Position numbers and translations under genes: made by a program. DNA of 64,000 nt from positions 151,737-215,736 of the forward strand of contig JBBHKE010000123.1 in the NCBI GenBank assembly GCA_037447655.1, written 5' to 3'. Origin of the DNA: Zygnema cylindricum (Eukaryota; Streptophyta; Zygnematophyceae; Zygnematales; Zygnemataceae). Below the pieces are notes generated by a model. It worked only from the letters and a program-made list of their open reading frames with translations, was not told where the DNA came from and ran no database searches. Of this stretch, positions 36,724 through 48,691 are shown one piece after another; position 1 is the stretch's first letter; each line of letters starts with the position of its first letter.

Positions 36724-37789
36724 GGGATGATGTAATACTATAGACTCACATACCTAGTTGACTCCACATTTTTAGAGTTGGTATGACCATGAACGTCGGG
36801 GGCTCAACAACGGACTTTCATGGATTCAATCTGGAGCTCTTTTTTTTCCAAAACAAGATACGTTCAACTTTTTATCAACATGTTTTGTAAAGCATTAAAC
36901 GTTACGGCACAAAGCTTATCTTGCTTGGGTGGACTCATTGAAGCCTATTGTAAAAATGGGCAAAGAGCGTAAGTCCATTTTACTAGTGTTATGGGGCAAT
37001 GTTTTTACCATTAAAAACCTGTTTTTCACACCAATTAAAATATGAATATTTTCACTAAAATCGAAATTAATGATATAGAAAAGTTCAAAAACCAGTATTT
37101 AAGGTTTTTCTATAACTATTACGAACTCAATAATCTACCGATGTTTTTCTTAACTTCAAAGTATCTTAGTTTGTTAGACATACAACCGACTAGAAGAAAA
37201 AGAGTTTCTAAAATGTTATAAATACATGGTCTGTTTTATTTCTTTTTCGGGGTAGAGCAGTTTTCTACAAAACTGTACGTGAAAAATCTTAGTGCAAACC
37301 GGGCAACTGGCAAAATTGTACCCAATTGCGCGTTTTTGACTACTTTTGTAAATTTGTCACTAATGTTTTTCTCACGTACATTTATACAAGGTCGGCATGT
37401 AAAATGGAAACATAAAACAATAAAGGACAACGCCCACATTGATATTTTACCCTATTTGGTACCGGCATAGTCACAACGTGGGTGGTAAATTTTTTAGATT
37501 TTTCCTATCGAGAATCCAAAGGGGCAAAAAGACCAATCTGCATGGTGAACTGAAAGTTTCGGTTCATTAACTTCCAATCCTATTGTTCGGCATATTTAGT
37601 TGAAGTATAAAAATATCTTATCAAGAAAACACGATGGTAAACCATCTGAGTACATGGAATCCGGAAAAGTGGATGGCAAAGACGAAACTAAAAGAAAATA
37701 AGTGTAAAAGAAACTAATACGTAGACAAAAGGCACGCCAACCAAAGAAACTCAAAAGAGCAAAAATCACCAAAAGCAACCCTTTAAACC

Positions 37790-39020
37790 CCTCATGCTCA
37801 AAAAGACACGTTGAGGAATTTCCAAAACACATCGATCGGAGGAGGATAAAAACGTGCACTCGTCGTAAAGCCATCGCTAAACGTTGACGATAAAAAGAAG
37901 TGAAGCACGAGGGCTCCCAAGGGCCCTTCTCTTGAAAGAACGTCGATGAGAAGCACAAAGAAACAAGTCAAGGGCAGCTCCCAAACAACAAAATATCCCG
38001 GCCACCATCGAAATAAAATCGTCCATAATATCATGTTGTGCATAATCAAGCTCCTCCTTAGCCACATCACAAGCAACCACTCTAACATCTCGAGCAGCTT
38101 GACCAACAACTGCATTGGAGGGCACGGTTCCCCAAAACAATGTCACCAAGATATGGCTGACCCATCAACCAACACAAAGGGACTATACGTGGAACCTCTC
38201 ATCGAGTAGAATATCGCACCTCTCTAAAATTATGAGCAATGGTGTCGCGAATAGTGTCGGTTGCCTGAATCGACTCTCCCTCATTGGAGCAACGAAGCAA
38301 ATGGATGCCATCAGGCTGAAAGATTCTGTCACACGAGCAAACGAGAGAGCTAAGGGTGGATGGGGGAGGCCAAGCTGAATCTTGAGAGCATTGGTAAATA
38401 AAGCAAACATGAAACATAGAGTGGAGAAAATAAGTGTAACCAATAGCCAAGTTTTAAAGCTAAATCCACCATAAGGGGGGAAACAAGCACTCGAGGAATC
38501 AAAGGGAATTGCCTCGAGTAGCTCAAATCAAATCATAGCCACAAATTGATCAAAAATTCATTCTTGCTGACTGCACATCTTTTTTCACTGTGGAAAAAAA
38601 TGCCATATCGGTTACAACAAGAGGAGGAATTGAACGGGATCCTGCCAAAATAGATTGGTGGAACGCAAAAACAACGTACGAAACACGAGGACAACAGTAG
38701 CAAAAAGAAAAAGTATCCCAAAAAAAAAAACCAAAGACAAAAGTGGAGGCAACAAGGCACCAACTCCCCCAAGTAGGCAACAACCGCCACGCGTGCCGTA
38801 CATATTAAAACCAACCCTCCTACGGAAACAGGTAGGGGTGCCTAAATGCGAGCAAAAGGCCCAAACTCGCGATCAAAAGCCACCTGGGGATCAAGAAAAT
38901 TGGAGAGGTCGTCCACGTAGGTCAAATTTGTTTGAAGAGAAGAATAAAAGAACTGGGTCACGAAAGTATCAAAACCAAATGGGCAACCCAACACGCGAAT
39001 GCCATCGGATGGAGTAGGGT
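37790..39020 (-). pseudogene. Decayed reverse-transcriptase ORF (C-terminal part)
   Basis: On the minus strand, three-frame fragments line up in order with the C-terminal half of an RT-like protein family common in plant genomes: GIRVLGCPFG near 38,990, then VDDLSNFLDPQVAF, a Gly/Leu stretch ending AAYLGE-like near 38,780, CSCDRIFQPDGIHLLRC near 38,330 (the paired-Cys GIHLLRC motif), TDTIRDTIAHNFREVRY near 38,260, and a degenerate tail to about 37,800 (RQRLAMALRRVH). Each block is in a different frame or broken by stops, so it cannot encode a full protein. GC content is higher than the surroundings. The catalytic palm is not seen. The family assignment rests on remembered motifs. Confidence 0.55.
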
Positions 39021-39095
39021 TGCATAAGAGGTAAAACATACAAATTGTTTAGTCGATTTGTACTAAAAAAATAATAAATTGCTTTCACGAATCCC

Positions 39096-39222
39096 GATTG
39101 GAAGTTAAAAAGTCTACTTTCTTACAAACTTGGGCCATGACAACTTGCATATTCTATCCAGATTGGAAGTTAAAAAGTCTACTTTCTAACAAACTTGGGC
39201 CATGACAACTTGCATATTCTAT
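39096..39222. repeat. Tandem duplication of about 65 bp
   Basis: GATTGGAAGTTAAAAAGTCT...CATATTCTATC is repeated head to tail at 39,096-39,160 and 39,161-39,222 with one or two changes. It lies just 3' of GPN3. Confidence 0.9.
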
Positions 39223-39434
39223 CAATGCTTTTGGATTTACTATAAATTTTACTGTTACACGTAGATAACACATTGAATTCTTTCAGTCAACCCTCATTCC
39301 CAAAAAAGAGTCGGACATTCAAATTACATAGATACCCATATATTACATTCGCATTATTAGAGTTAACGATGGGGATTTATTACATTCACACTATTAAAGT
39401 TAACGATGGAGGAAAACGTATTAAACAAGCTTTT

Positions 39435-42400
39435 CTAATCGTCTTCGCCACCATCTCCTCCTTCATCTCCCCAATACTTATTTTCGTCTCCATCCCCATC
39501 ATCAAGATCATGGTCTTTAATCTTTACATCGGCATCCTCTCCAAATTGGATGGCATTATCCACCATAGAAAGAACATAGTTGATACTGCATCCCTCCATC
39601 AACACAAGATTACCTTAAAAAAAATTCCTCTAAAGATTGACCTGACCTAATCCACAATTTAAAAAAAAAAAAAAAAATCTCTAAAAGCCTCGACCAATAC
39701 GAGATTTTGTTGAGAATAGTGCTTTTCTTTGAAACAAACAAAAAGATAACCATTTAACGATAAAAAGAACATAGCTGATACTGCACTCCTCCATCCACAC
39801 AAGATTATGTTAAAAAAAAATGCTCTATAAGTTACATTAACAATGGTAAATCAACAATGGTTTTTCAGAAAGAACATAGTTGATCCTACCTCGCTCAATC
39901 CACACGTTTTTTATTTTTTTCAAAAACAAGTGTCTTCTCTAAAATTTGCATCCTTCAATACACACGAGATTTCATTTGAAACTATTTTCTCTAAAGGTTA
40001 AACAAGGCAATCCACAATATTGAAAAAGAATAAAAAAAGATCGCTAAATGTTGCACCTCAATCCACACGATATTCCCTTTGTCAGTTTTTCGATAAACGC
40101 TGTGTATCATTCAATGCACACGATCTAAAAAACAATGTTTTTCTCAGAAGTTGCATCCCTCAATCCACACAAAAACTTGAAGGTGAGATGGTACTCCAAA
40201 AGGAACATGTGATCAAAATGGAAGAGCATTCACTCCCTACCCCCTCAAACACCAAAAATATACAAAAAAAATGCAAAAAAAATGAAAAAAAGAAGCAAAA
40301 AAGAAGGAAAAAGATGGAAAAAGACACAAGCTGCGTACCTGTCTTCGTCTCGTATGTCCAAAGGTACGAAACTGACCATACTATAATCATCCACCTGATT
40401 CACAACCCGACATGATAAAAAAAAAGAATCCAAAAAACTTAAAAAACATTGCACAAACAAAGTGTTAAGTGTGTGTGACCTCGCATGGGATTTCGCTAAC
40501 ATCGAACGTCCATATACTTCAGACTATACTTGTGGAGATCGAGGGGAAAGGAGAGAGCAAATCTACAAAACAGGTATCCCCTCTCTCCCCCTCCTCCCCT
40601 CCCCCTCCCCTGCCCCCTCCCCCTCTCCCTCCCCTTCCCTCACCAGTTGGGCCATGGCGTGGTTTAATTTGCTAAACCTCGGCGCCATTTGCTCGTTCAA
40701 TTCCGTTAACAAAAGTCGAACATCCGGATCAAGAAACCTAACAATTAATAAAAAATAAAACACAATATAAAACAAAACAAAACAAATTATTCATCCAATT
40801 CATTACAAATAATATACAGAATCGATACAATTCAATATGATACAATACAATATATACAATATGACACGATACGATACAACAAAAGACAAGACAAGACGAG
40901 ACAAGAGAATACAATAGAATACAGTACAATACTGCAAATTATTCGTGCGATTCATGTAAGTAAGATACATAACTTTCAAAAATAAAATACAATACAATGC
41001 AAAAGAGAATGTGCATCAAAAACGATGAACTATAAAACTCCATAAAACAAAGTGCAATGCAAAACAAATTATCCATCCGACTCGATATAATAACATATGC
41101 AAATTGGCGTCTCTAAAAATCCTAATTAAAAACAAAAATGGCTAGCCATAAAATAAAAAACTAGATTCTCTCAGCCAGACAAAAAATAAAAAATTACAGA
41201 AAATCATTTCCCATGTTGTTCTAAAGTGCAGAAGTAGTATATTATCGTTTTGCTTTAATTAAAATGGGAGTTGAATTAAACTCCATATAATTCAGTATCA
41301 TTTGAATAAAAAATACATTATGTTACTATTTTACGTACTTTCGATTACAAATTTCTCCGAACCTAAGGAAAGTCAAATGTAGCAGAGAACAAAACCAAGT
41401 CCAATAGAAAGAAAGAAAATAAAAAACAAAAAAAAGGCGAGGGAAAGGGATTACTGCTACCAGACAAAACTTAAGTGGATTAGATCTTGACTTTCCGAAC
41501 TTTCTCCCTCGTCTTACGAGGAAAATGCCTAAACCAAATGAAGAAAAAAAAACAGAGAGAAGAATCCAAAAAACATGATATCAAAACATAAACTTGAAAT
41601 GGAAAAGAAGAAGAACTCGTACTTGTCAATATCTTTTTTGTTGGTGAGAAGATCCATTTTTGTGAGAACATTCACATGTGGCAGTTCCAACTGAACCATG
41701 GCTGACAGCGAAGACAAAGAACCGCTTATAAATTTTGTGACATCTGTCACAAACTGCAAAAAAACAAAAAAAAAATTGCAAGTGGCAAGTAATCAGACAG
41801 AAGAAGACGAAACCGAAGCCCCGTTTTCTATTACGACAACTCCACAAGCACCTCACTTCCCTAAAAACGACCCCAAAAAGGAACTCCCAAAAAATACACC
41901 CCTAGCAAGAACCTTGGAAACCCTAAAAGTACCCAGTGAGAGAAGGAGAAAAAAGGCAAAAAATGTTATTACCTGCGAATCCATCATATACACAACACAA
42001 ACATGAAAATCCCACCGTCGAAGTTGATCCACAAAAGTTCTCATAACAGGAACATGAGAATACAGCTCAATCTGCCCTGAAAAAGTACAAAAAGTACATC
42101 CCCAAACCAAAAAAAAAGGAAAACACGTCCCAAAAAAGCAGTGAATGGGAGGTAGAGAGAAAAAAAGAGACAGAGAAGGAGAGGACGAAGTTATTTCGCA
42201 TTCGTGTAAGAGTGACTTATTAGAGTGTCATTTTCCTCGTCTTTCAGTTTCTTGTGAGTGAAGGAAGGTTTCAGGAATTTCAAAAAATTGAACAAAAAAA
42301 ATAAAAACAGGAAACCAAATGCTCCTGATTGAAATGCATTAAGTTCAAACAAATCGCACCAATTCCATATTATATTCGTTGATTCTAATCAAATTGTAGC

Positions 42401-45400
42401 GATTCCAATGTGCTTATAATGACTAAAAAGGAACTGTACTAATTTTCATCAATTTGTACTATGCAAAATGCCCAACTTCAATAATCTTTGACAATTTTCA
42501 CAAAAACAAACCATCCACCACAAAAAGTGTGGATAGACTAAAAGAAATGATGAAAGACTACAGTTTTTAGAGTCAACAACACGTCTCCATCGTATGTTGT
42601 TTTACAAAAAATCCCAAAATAGTGTTCGCAACAGAAATCAGAGTGAACAGAAAATTGTCTTGCCAGCTTGTACTAGAATAGTAAACATATTTTAGGTACT
42701 AATTTAACCTTAAATTAATGATTTACTTCCTCTCATATCAAATGAAAGATATGTTTTATTGAATAGCAAATCGTGTTTGCTAAAAAAGTCTTTATCTGGA
42801 GGGTAATTTGTAGAGGAATTTGTAGCCCTGGTCCACAATAATTAATGTGCAAAACTCAGAAAACATGTACTTGTTATCTTATTAAAGGGTACTAATCATG
42901 GTGGAGTTTGGGTGTTAATGGTCCAAAATCTGAAAACTCAACACAAACAGATTGATGAAAATAAGTAAAAAAGAAAAAAAAAAATTAAAAAGTAAAAAAT
43001 TAAGAAATCAACAAAACTTTTGCTCCTTATGTGGAAAGATTTTAGGGACTCAAAATGTACCTGGGCAGTCAAAAACAACATAGTCATCATCTGTATAGTC
43101 ATCAAGTTGTTCTTGTAGCCAATCGTCCAAATTGTCCTCTAAATATCTTCCAAAGTCAAGAAAAAGTTTCACTATTTCAAGAACAGATCATCAGAAACAC
43201 GATAAAACCAAAAAATTGAAACACCTGTTTTTCAGGTTAGGTCGAAAAAGACATTTCCAAAACTGAAACTATGCTCACGATCAATTTTAACAATGCTTAC
43301 CTGGAATTAATTTGGACACTGCTATATTATAACTTTTATTACTGGTTTTCTAAGAAATTAAAATTTGTTTGTGTTAATTTTTAAACTGAAGTTATGCAAG
43401 AAACTTGTCAATATACTATAACTAATTATGACGATGGGTCTAATTACTCGGGTCCTATAAAAATATGCCACAAATGCATGGAAAAAACTTGAAATACAAA
43501 TGAGCCGGAAACCCAAAAAAAAGGAAACCATAAATGACTAGGATCCCGTAAAACCACAACAAAATGTCGACTAACTGTCGACGATAAAACACAAGTGAAC
43601 ATAACATGCGTGAAACAACGACATGCAAAGAAAAACTTGTGGCTGGTTCTTTGTTTTGTTGTTGTTGTTGTCGTGAAACAAAACATACAAGGATTGCCTA
43701 TATGCAAAATTTGGTTGTACAGAACGGATACTCCATGCAATATATCAGTCCTCCATTGGGCCCAAGTTTCAGTTCTTCCATCACATCCTCAAGGGCGATA
43801 AGTTCTCTGATGTCTGCAAAAAAAAAAGGGGACAACAATTATAGATTTTCCTTTTCTGATTAAAAACGCAAGAACAAATTGCTCCAGTACAACACCTTCC
43901 ACCGTAATTAGTGGGATAAAATTATAATTGCAAGGATGAGGAAACAGTATGGTATATGCAAAATCCTTTGCTGACAAAGTGAACTGTTGTGATCCACATT
44001 TATTTAGTGGTACTAATTGACGCGGAAGTCTTTAGAAATCGGAGCAAAAATTAGTATGTTCCCTACTAAATACATTGGGAGTGGGAGCTATAAACAAGTT
44101 TGTGTCGTCCACTGTCTAAGCATCACTTGAATTGAGAACACTGGAAAATTGAATTTTTGGTCAAGTGTTTGCCACTTCCTCATCCCTTCGTTAAAAAAAC
44201 ATTAAGTCGGTTTAAAGCAGTAAGAATTTTAAAAGAAGCCTGGAACTTGATTAGTAGCACTGGATTCTCTGAAAATAACTGGCCTCACCATAATGCGCTT
44301 AAGAAAAAGGAGGGAGAGGGAGAATCGTAAAAAAGGAAGGGAGAGGGAGAGGGAGAAAGAGAAGGAGAAGCAGAAGGAGAAAAAGGAGATAAAAAGGAAA
44401 AGGAGAAGGAGAAGGAGAAGGAGAAGAAGGAGGAGGAGAAAGAAGAAAGAGGAGAAGAGGGAGAAGGAAAAAGAAATGCTTACCATGAGAAACTGGATAA
44501 TCAAAATGTTCGGCGGCAGGATCTAAATTGACCAAATGAATCATTCGACCGATACTTTCACAATGTTGATGTAAACTTGCACAGTAAGTAGACTGAATTA
44601 CACCACATTTTACCCAGAAAAAAAAAATGAAACCCTTAATTTCAATTCATTCCTTAATTTCAAAGCATTCCTCAGTTTCAACTCGTTCCTTATTTTCAAT
44701 TCATTTCTTAATTTCAATGTACAACTACATTCATGAAGGTAAAAACAAGCCTTTTCTTGACCTGGTTATTCACCTTCAACAATGGACAGTTTCCTACGTC
44801 GTGATATTAAAAATTTCTTCAAAAAAATTACAATGTTAATTAGAATTTGATAACTTAAACCAGTCTATAATAATGGATGGTGTTAGGATATTTTAGGTGG
44901 TTTAGGGTTTTTTGGTGTCTTTAGGGTGGCTTAAGGTATTTTAGAGTTATTTTAAGGCTTTTTGAGGTTAGCAAGTTGAGTGAATCAAGAGAGAGACTGT
45001 ATGCCTGTAAATTCGGATTGAGGGGTTTGAGAAAGTATTTTTACATTATTTAGGGTTTACTAAAGTTCCTAACAAGTACTCCAGGGCTTTAAAGGAGAAC
45101 GGGAGATAAAAGAGAGATAGGAATAGAGAGGCGAGAGGGAAAAGGAGGGAGAAGGGAGAGAAAGAGACGGAGAGAATGGGAGGGTGCTCTTCTAAATGAG
45201 AGTTCTTTTTTCAGGAAGGTGAAGTGCAGTTGCAAGGGAGAGAAAGAAGGAACAAAGGAACAAAGAGTGAGAAGGAAGGCAGAGGAAGAAAGAGAATGAA
45301 GAGAGATAAGGAAGAGTGAGAAGGAAGGGAGAGAAGGAAGAGAGGGAGTGAAGGAAGAGGGGAAGGAAGAGAGAAGGGAGAGAGAGAAAGAAGAGAGAGA

Positions 45401-45574
45401 AAGGAAGAGAGGGAGAGCGAGAGGGAGAGTAGGAAGAGAGAGAGAAGGACAAGAGAGAAGAGAGAGACGGAAGAGAGAGCAAGGAAGAGAGAGTAAGAAG
45501 TGAGAGAAGGAAGAGACGAGACTGACCTTCCCACTCCCTGCAGGACCAATCACGAGCTGTGCGTAGCGAACCAT
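39435..45574 (-). CDS. GPN3: GPN-loop GTPase 3
   Basis: Nine exons, all with GT-AG borders: 45,574-45,527; 44,592-44,484; 43,813-43,732; 43,146-43,061; 42,076-41,973; 41,753-41,623; 40,737-40,644; 40,394-40,339; 39,585-39,435. Together 861 nt, 286 residues plus TAG, close to the usual plant length. Key motifs: P-loop GPAGSGKST (residues 10-18), [13 protein letters not shown], the GPN loop LGPNGG (about 69-74), [15 protein letters not shown] (switch II), [19 protein letters not shown] (base-recognition TKMD), [25 protein letters not shown] and [12 protein letters not shown]3 pairs with GPN1 and is needed for assembly and nuclear import of RNA polymerase II, from the cytoplasm (family knowledge). 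The start is the MVRYAQLV Met, matching family members; an in-frame ATR upstream (MTRVTLSA) is less likely. The C-terminus is a Gly/Asp-rich acidic tail. Introns 1 and 2 hold long purine-rich tracts. Confidence 0.96.
39571..39900 (-). repeat. GPN3: Tandem partial copies of the GPN3 exon 9 acceptor region
   Basis: On the + strand the text AGAACATAG(T/C)TGAT followed by a C-rich stretch and CCA(T)C(A)ACACAAGATTA recurs at 39,571 (the true exon 9 start), about 39,767 and about 39,869. On the minus strand the second copy gives GCAG then TATCAGCTATGTTCTTT, an acceptor followed by the same SIxYVL codons as the real exon, before losing similarity. Confidence 0.7.
39880..40165. repeat. Diverged CAATCCACACGA repeats
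   Basis: TGCATCC(C/T)TCAATCCACACGA-like words recur near 39,897, 39,948, 40,050, 40,112 and 40,156 with variable spacing, continuing the exon 9 duplication series into the last GPN3 intron. Confidence 0.6.
40745..41000. repeat. GPN3: Degenerate ACAAT/ACAAG pentamer microsatellite
   Basis: Runs of AAAACAAAAC, ATACAATATGACACGATACG and GACAAGACAAGACGAGACAA in GPN3 intron 6. Frames on either strand are compositional. Confidence 0.7.
44301..44478. repeat. GPN3: Purine-rich (GGAGAA)n-like tract
   Basis: About 180 bp of GA-only sequence on the + strand inside GPN3 intron 2. The Lys/Arg/Glu and Ser/Leu/Phe frames through it are artefacts. Confidence 0.85.
45095..45522. repeat. GPN3: Purine-rich GAGAGAAGG tract next to the GPN3 exon 1 donor
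   Basis: More than 400 bp dominated by G and A (GAGAGAAGGAAGAGAG variants), beginning directly after the first donor site. On the transcribed strand it is a long pyrimidine run. Confidence 0.85.
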
Positions 45575-47432
45575 AGCTGACAAGGTGACACGTGTCAATA
45601 ACAGAGTTGCTTACTGAATTCTCTTTTACATTCTAAACATTTCAAAATTTCAGCAATCTTTGGTCGTCCAAGAGAGAGTGGTGAAATATAATTATTTGAT
45701 TACTGTAATATATTCCAGGGTTTAAGAATTTTTTCATTGGTCGCAGGAGGAGAGAGAGAGGTGAAGCAGAGGTTTTATAGGGTTTTCTAAAGATTTTTTT
45801 ATTATAAAATTACTGCAACAAATTCCAGGACCTCCCTCTTCAGCAGAGCCAACACTGAAAAGGAAACACTCCAGGATAGGGATGGGCAGAAAAGAAAAGC
45901 AGTGTGAAATTCCGGAAATTAAATTTAGTGCGTTAAAGCATACGGTATTTAATCCGAGTGTGTAATTTACTAATTTTACTCACGAAGTTTCCAATATGAC
46001 ACGTAAGTTGTAATTCATTCCGTTAAACTAGGGAAAAAATTTGAGCTACATTACTGTCCTGTAGCGGTAGATTTTTAACTGGTGGAGAGTTCTCTTCACG
46101 TTCGCACGGAGTGCTCTGTAGCCGTACTTTCCACTTCTTTACTGTACTGTAGCTGTACGAGATGGCACTAGCTGCCAAAAAATATATTCCGCTATACAGG
46201 AATGTGGCACTAGTTGCCAAAACTTATCCGTATTTAAAAAACAGAATTTTTCCGCACTCTAAAAAAGTAAAAATCATGACGGTCAGGCATGTGTCCGCAG
46301 AATAAGGAGGTGAATAAAGTACACTCAAACGGTCGCCTATTTCAAATCGTGAGTTACGCGCGGAGCGCCGCGCTCGGAGTACAAAGTTGAAACCTCTCAG
46401 CAGGATTTGGTAGTCTGAATTTCATTTTCTGCAGTAGTCTGCCTCTTTTTCTTTACCGTCTTCAGTAGTAGAGTGTTTTTTAGGGTTTTGCAGTACTATC
46501 TTTGGCAAACATGTGAGGCTTTAAAGCTCCAGGGAGCTATGACTCCTCCAGAAGATATCGTATTTAGTGATACCTTTTCCACGTGACCAGCATTTTTTCC
46601 AGAAGGTAAGTAAAAAAGCTATAATTTTTCATGCAGCTTATGTTTTTTTCTTTTGCGTTAAGAGCGGATTTATTTTCCGATTGGTTTTTGTTGGTGACAG
46701 TTTTTACAGAACATATGGCTGAAAGGAATTGAAGCTGTTTTTGTGAGAACCGATCTGATCTATCTTTTTAATGCATATAGGTGATAATAGAGATTAATTT
46801 ATCTTTTTGTTACCTTTCCCGATCATTGCAGCCGAAGAAAAATGAAATGAAAGCAATTTGGTTGCATTTTTTTTATTTTTTTTTGCGTTTCTGAACCCTT
46901 TAATGGATCCAGCTTGAATCCTATTTTTCCCTTTCTTTAATTTGTAAGCCTCTACCTTTAGTCCTTTCCTATTTAATTCTCGTCACAATCCTCTACTGAC
47001 ATCATTGTATTCTTGTTTCTTATAATTTTAATTGCACTTAACTGACTTCTTTATGAATGTACGCTGCCCATCGTAGTATTAATAGTATTAATTCGGTCGT
47101 GGTTTTCTAGGACCAAAAATCTCAAAACATTGTGAATAACAGGTAAGGGAATGGACAATCTGCCACGTCTCCTTACTTCAAAGCATTATTATGCATCCTT
47201 TACTCTAGTAGTGATAGACGCCGTACAGCCATAAAAACTCAATTTGCTTTAGATTATCTCTCTTCAAGTAGCACATTTGGAAAATAAATCATCAAGTTGA
47301 GGGAGTCCAGGCTTTGCGTATCATGCTACGGTACATATGCTTAAGTATATGCTTATATGTGTACTTACATACAGACGGTACAATCGTACATATGCATAAT
47401 ATGCATATGAATGGTGCAATTGTACATACAGC

Positions 47433-47560
47433 TGTCGTCCCCTTCCCAGCGCAGAATGCAGCTATTGCATATTTGCAACATATTTTTGGGGACAGAAAAA
47501 AAATCTTGTTGCGGGTCATTAGTTTACCCTGTCAAGGGATGGAACCCCAGCAAGTGACAG
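47433..47560. repeat. Dispersed repeat, copy 1
   Basis: GTCCCCTTCCCAGCGCAGAA followed by TATTGCATxTTTGCAACA, TTGTTGCGGG and AAGGGATGGAACCCCAGCAA. A second copy lies at 48,143-48,270 in the same orientation. The minus strand carries GGTTCCATCCC-like text, reminiscent of a polymerase III B box, so a SINE origin is possible but unproven. Confidence 0.75.
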
Positions 47561-48142
47561 TCAATTATTAATCAAAAACTTTGTTAATTTTTCATCTCTC
47601 AAAATGCACCTATCAGATCACTTAGCCTCCCTTCATTTTTAGCACGGAACCTGGATTTTATTCATTTGTGAGATTTGTTTCCTTTGTTCTGACAGTTTGG
47701 TTTTTTTTTCTGGTGCCAACTCTCATTCTGTAATTCGATTACTGAGTTAAATTGCTCAAATGTGTTTTTATTTGCATGTATTTGGTTTGCAAAAATTGAT
47801 GAGAAGATGATTGCTTTGTCAATTGCAGTCAATAAAAATGGACCCCATTGTGTCTTCTTCTGTTCTTTGTTACTAAGCCTGCTTTAAAAAGGATACACTT
47901 CTCCGGATTTGTATAAGGTAAGCCAACAATCTCAGTTAAGAAAAATAAGAAATGGAGTAGGCAGAAGGCCATGAATTGCTGTTGATGGTCAATAAATGGG
48001 TTTTTTATTATGTAGTTAAAACATAAATTCATTTTTTCTTGTCAGAAGATGATTAGACATCAAATGATCAGAATCTTTTGAATTTGAATCATGCTTGCCG
48101 TTTTTTGTTTTTGGATTCTGTTTTAGGATTTTTTTTTGTTGA

Positions 48143-48270
48143 TGTCCCCTTCCCAGCGCAGAATGTAGTTATTGCATTTCTGCAACAATTTTTTTGGGGG
48201 ACAGAGAAATCTCTTGTTGCGGGCCAATAATTTGCCCTATCAGGGATGGAACCCCACCAAGTGACAATTT
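48143..48270. repeat. Dispersed repeat, copy 2
   Basis: Same order of motifs as 47,433-47,560, with GTCCCCTTCCCAGCGCAGAA identical and scattered changes elsewhere. No clear target duplication was seen. Confidence 0.75.
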
Positions 48271-48439
48271 TCAAGCAAAAGAATAATCTGATCTAGTAAT
48301 TTTTTTCAGATGACTTATTTTTTTGACATCAATCGTATATCTGTTGGTCTCATTTTTGTCGATATTGCCTCATTTGTGCAGGTAAATCAGGAGAAAATGA
48401 TTTCAAATTACAATTAAAGGATTTCAATTCCTTCAACAG

Positions 48440-48536
48440 TACACTTTCCATCGTTATTAGTGCAGTCCACTTCCTATTGGTCAAAAAAAGCTGCAACCAA
48501 AATATTGTTATTAATTCTATTAGCGATGAAAGTATA
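48440..48536. mobile_element. Short MITE (family M-like)
   Basis: Left end TACACTTTCCATCGTTATTA; the right end in reverse complement reads TATACTTTCATCGCTAATAG. TA lies at both outer ends. About 97 bp, probably an internally deleted member. Confidence 0.5.
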
Positions 48537-48613
48537 GAAATAGGTGAAGGATAAATTTCTGTCTTTATCTTTCACTTCATCATGTCAGAGAGTGGAATTT
48601 TACCTGATTTACT

Positions 48614-48691
48614 TGTAAAACATTGTAATTTTTGTAAAACACTGTAAATTTTTGTAAAACACTGTAAATCTTCGTAAAACATTGTAAATTT
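48614..48691. repeat. Four tandem copies of a 19-20 bp unit
   Basis: TTGTAAAACACTGTAAATT and close variants repeated head to tail. Confidence 0.9.

Larger units (their letters stand above)
32640..37789. other. Intergenic region with repeats, no gene recognised
   Basis: Upstream of the LRR gene and downstream of the RT remnant. It contains a TAGCGACGA repeat (about 33,680-33,880), a pair of related segments at about 33,560-34,400 and 35,735-35,965, a tandem duplication at 36,571-36,723, and many GTAC-containing words such as CCGTACATTT near 36,480-36,720. A minus-strand frame at 32,875-32,684 has no recognisable domain and is probably 5' flank of the LRR gene. Confidence 0.55.

Noticed and set aside
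44880-45010. Telomere-like TTTAGGG words
   Set aside because: Irregular TTTAGGGTTTT and TTTAGGGTGG text without tandem repetition; chance in T/G-rich DNA.
44229-45598. Long Ser/Leu/Phe-rich and Arg/Lys/Glu-rich frames on both strands
   Set aside because: They run through GA-rich microsatellites inside GPN3 introns; their composition follows from the repeat and they have no domain.
47314-47571. 85-residue frame with Met/His/Val-rich sequence
   Set aside because: It passes through a GTACATATGC palindromic region and the dispersed repeat; no conserved domain and no splice context.
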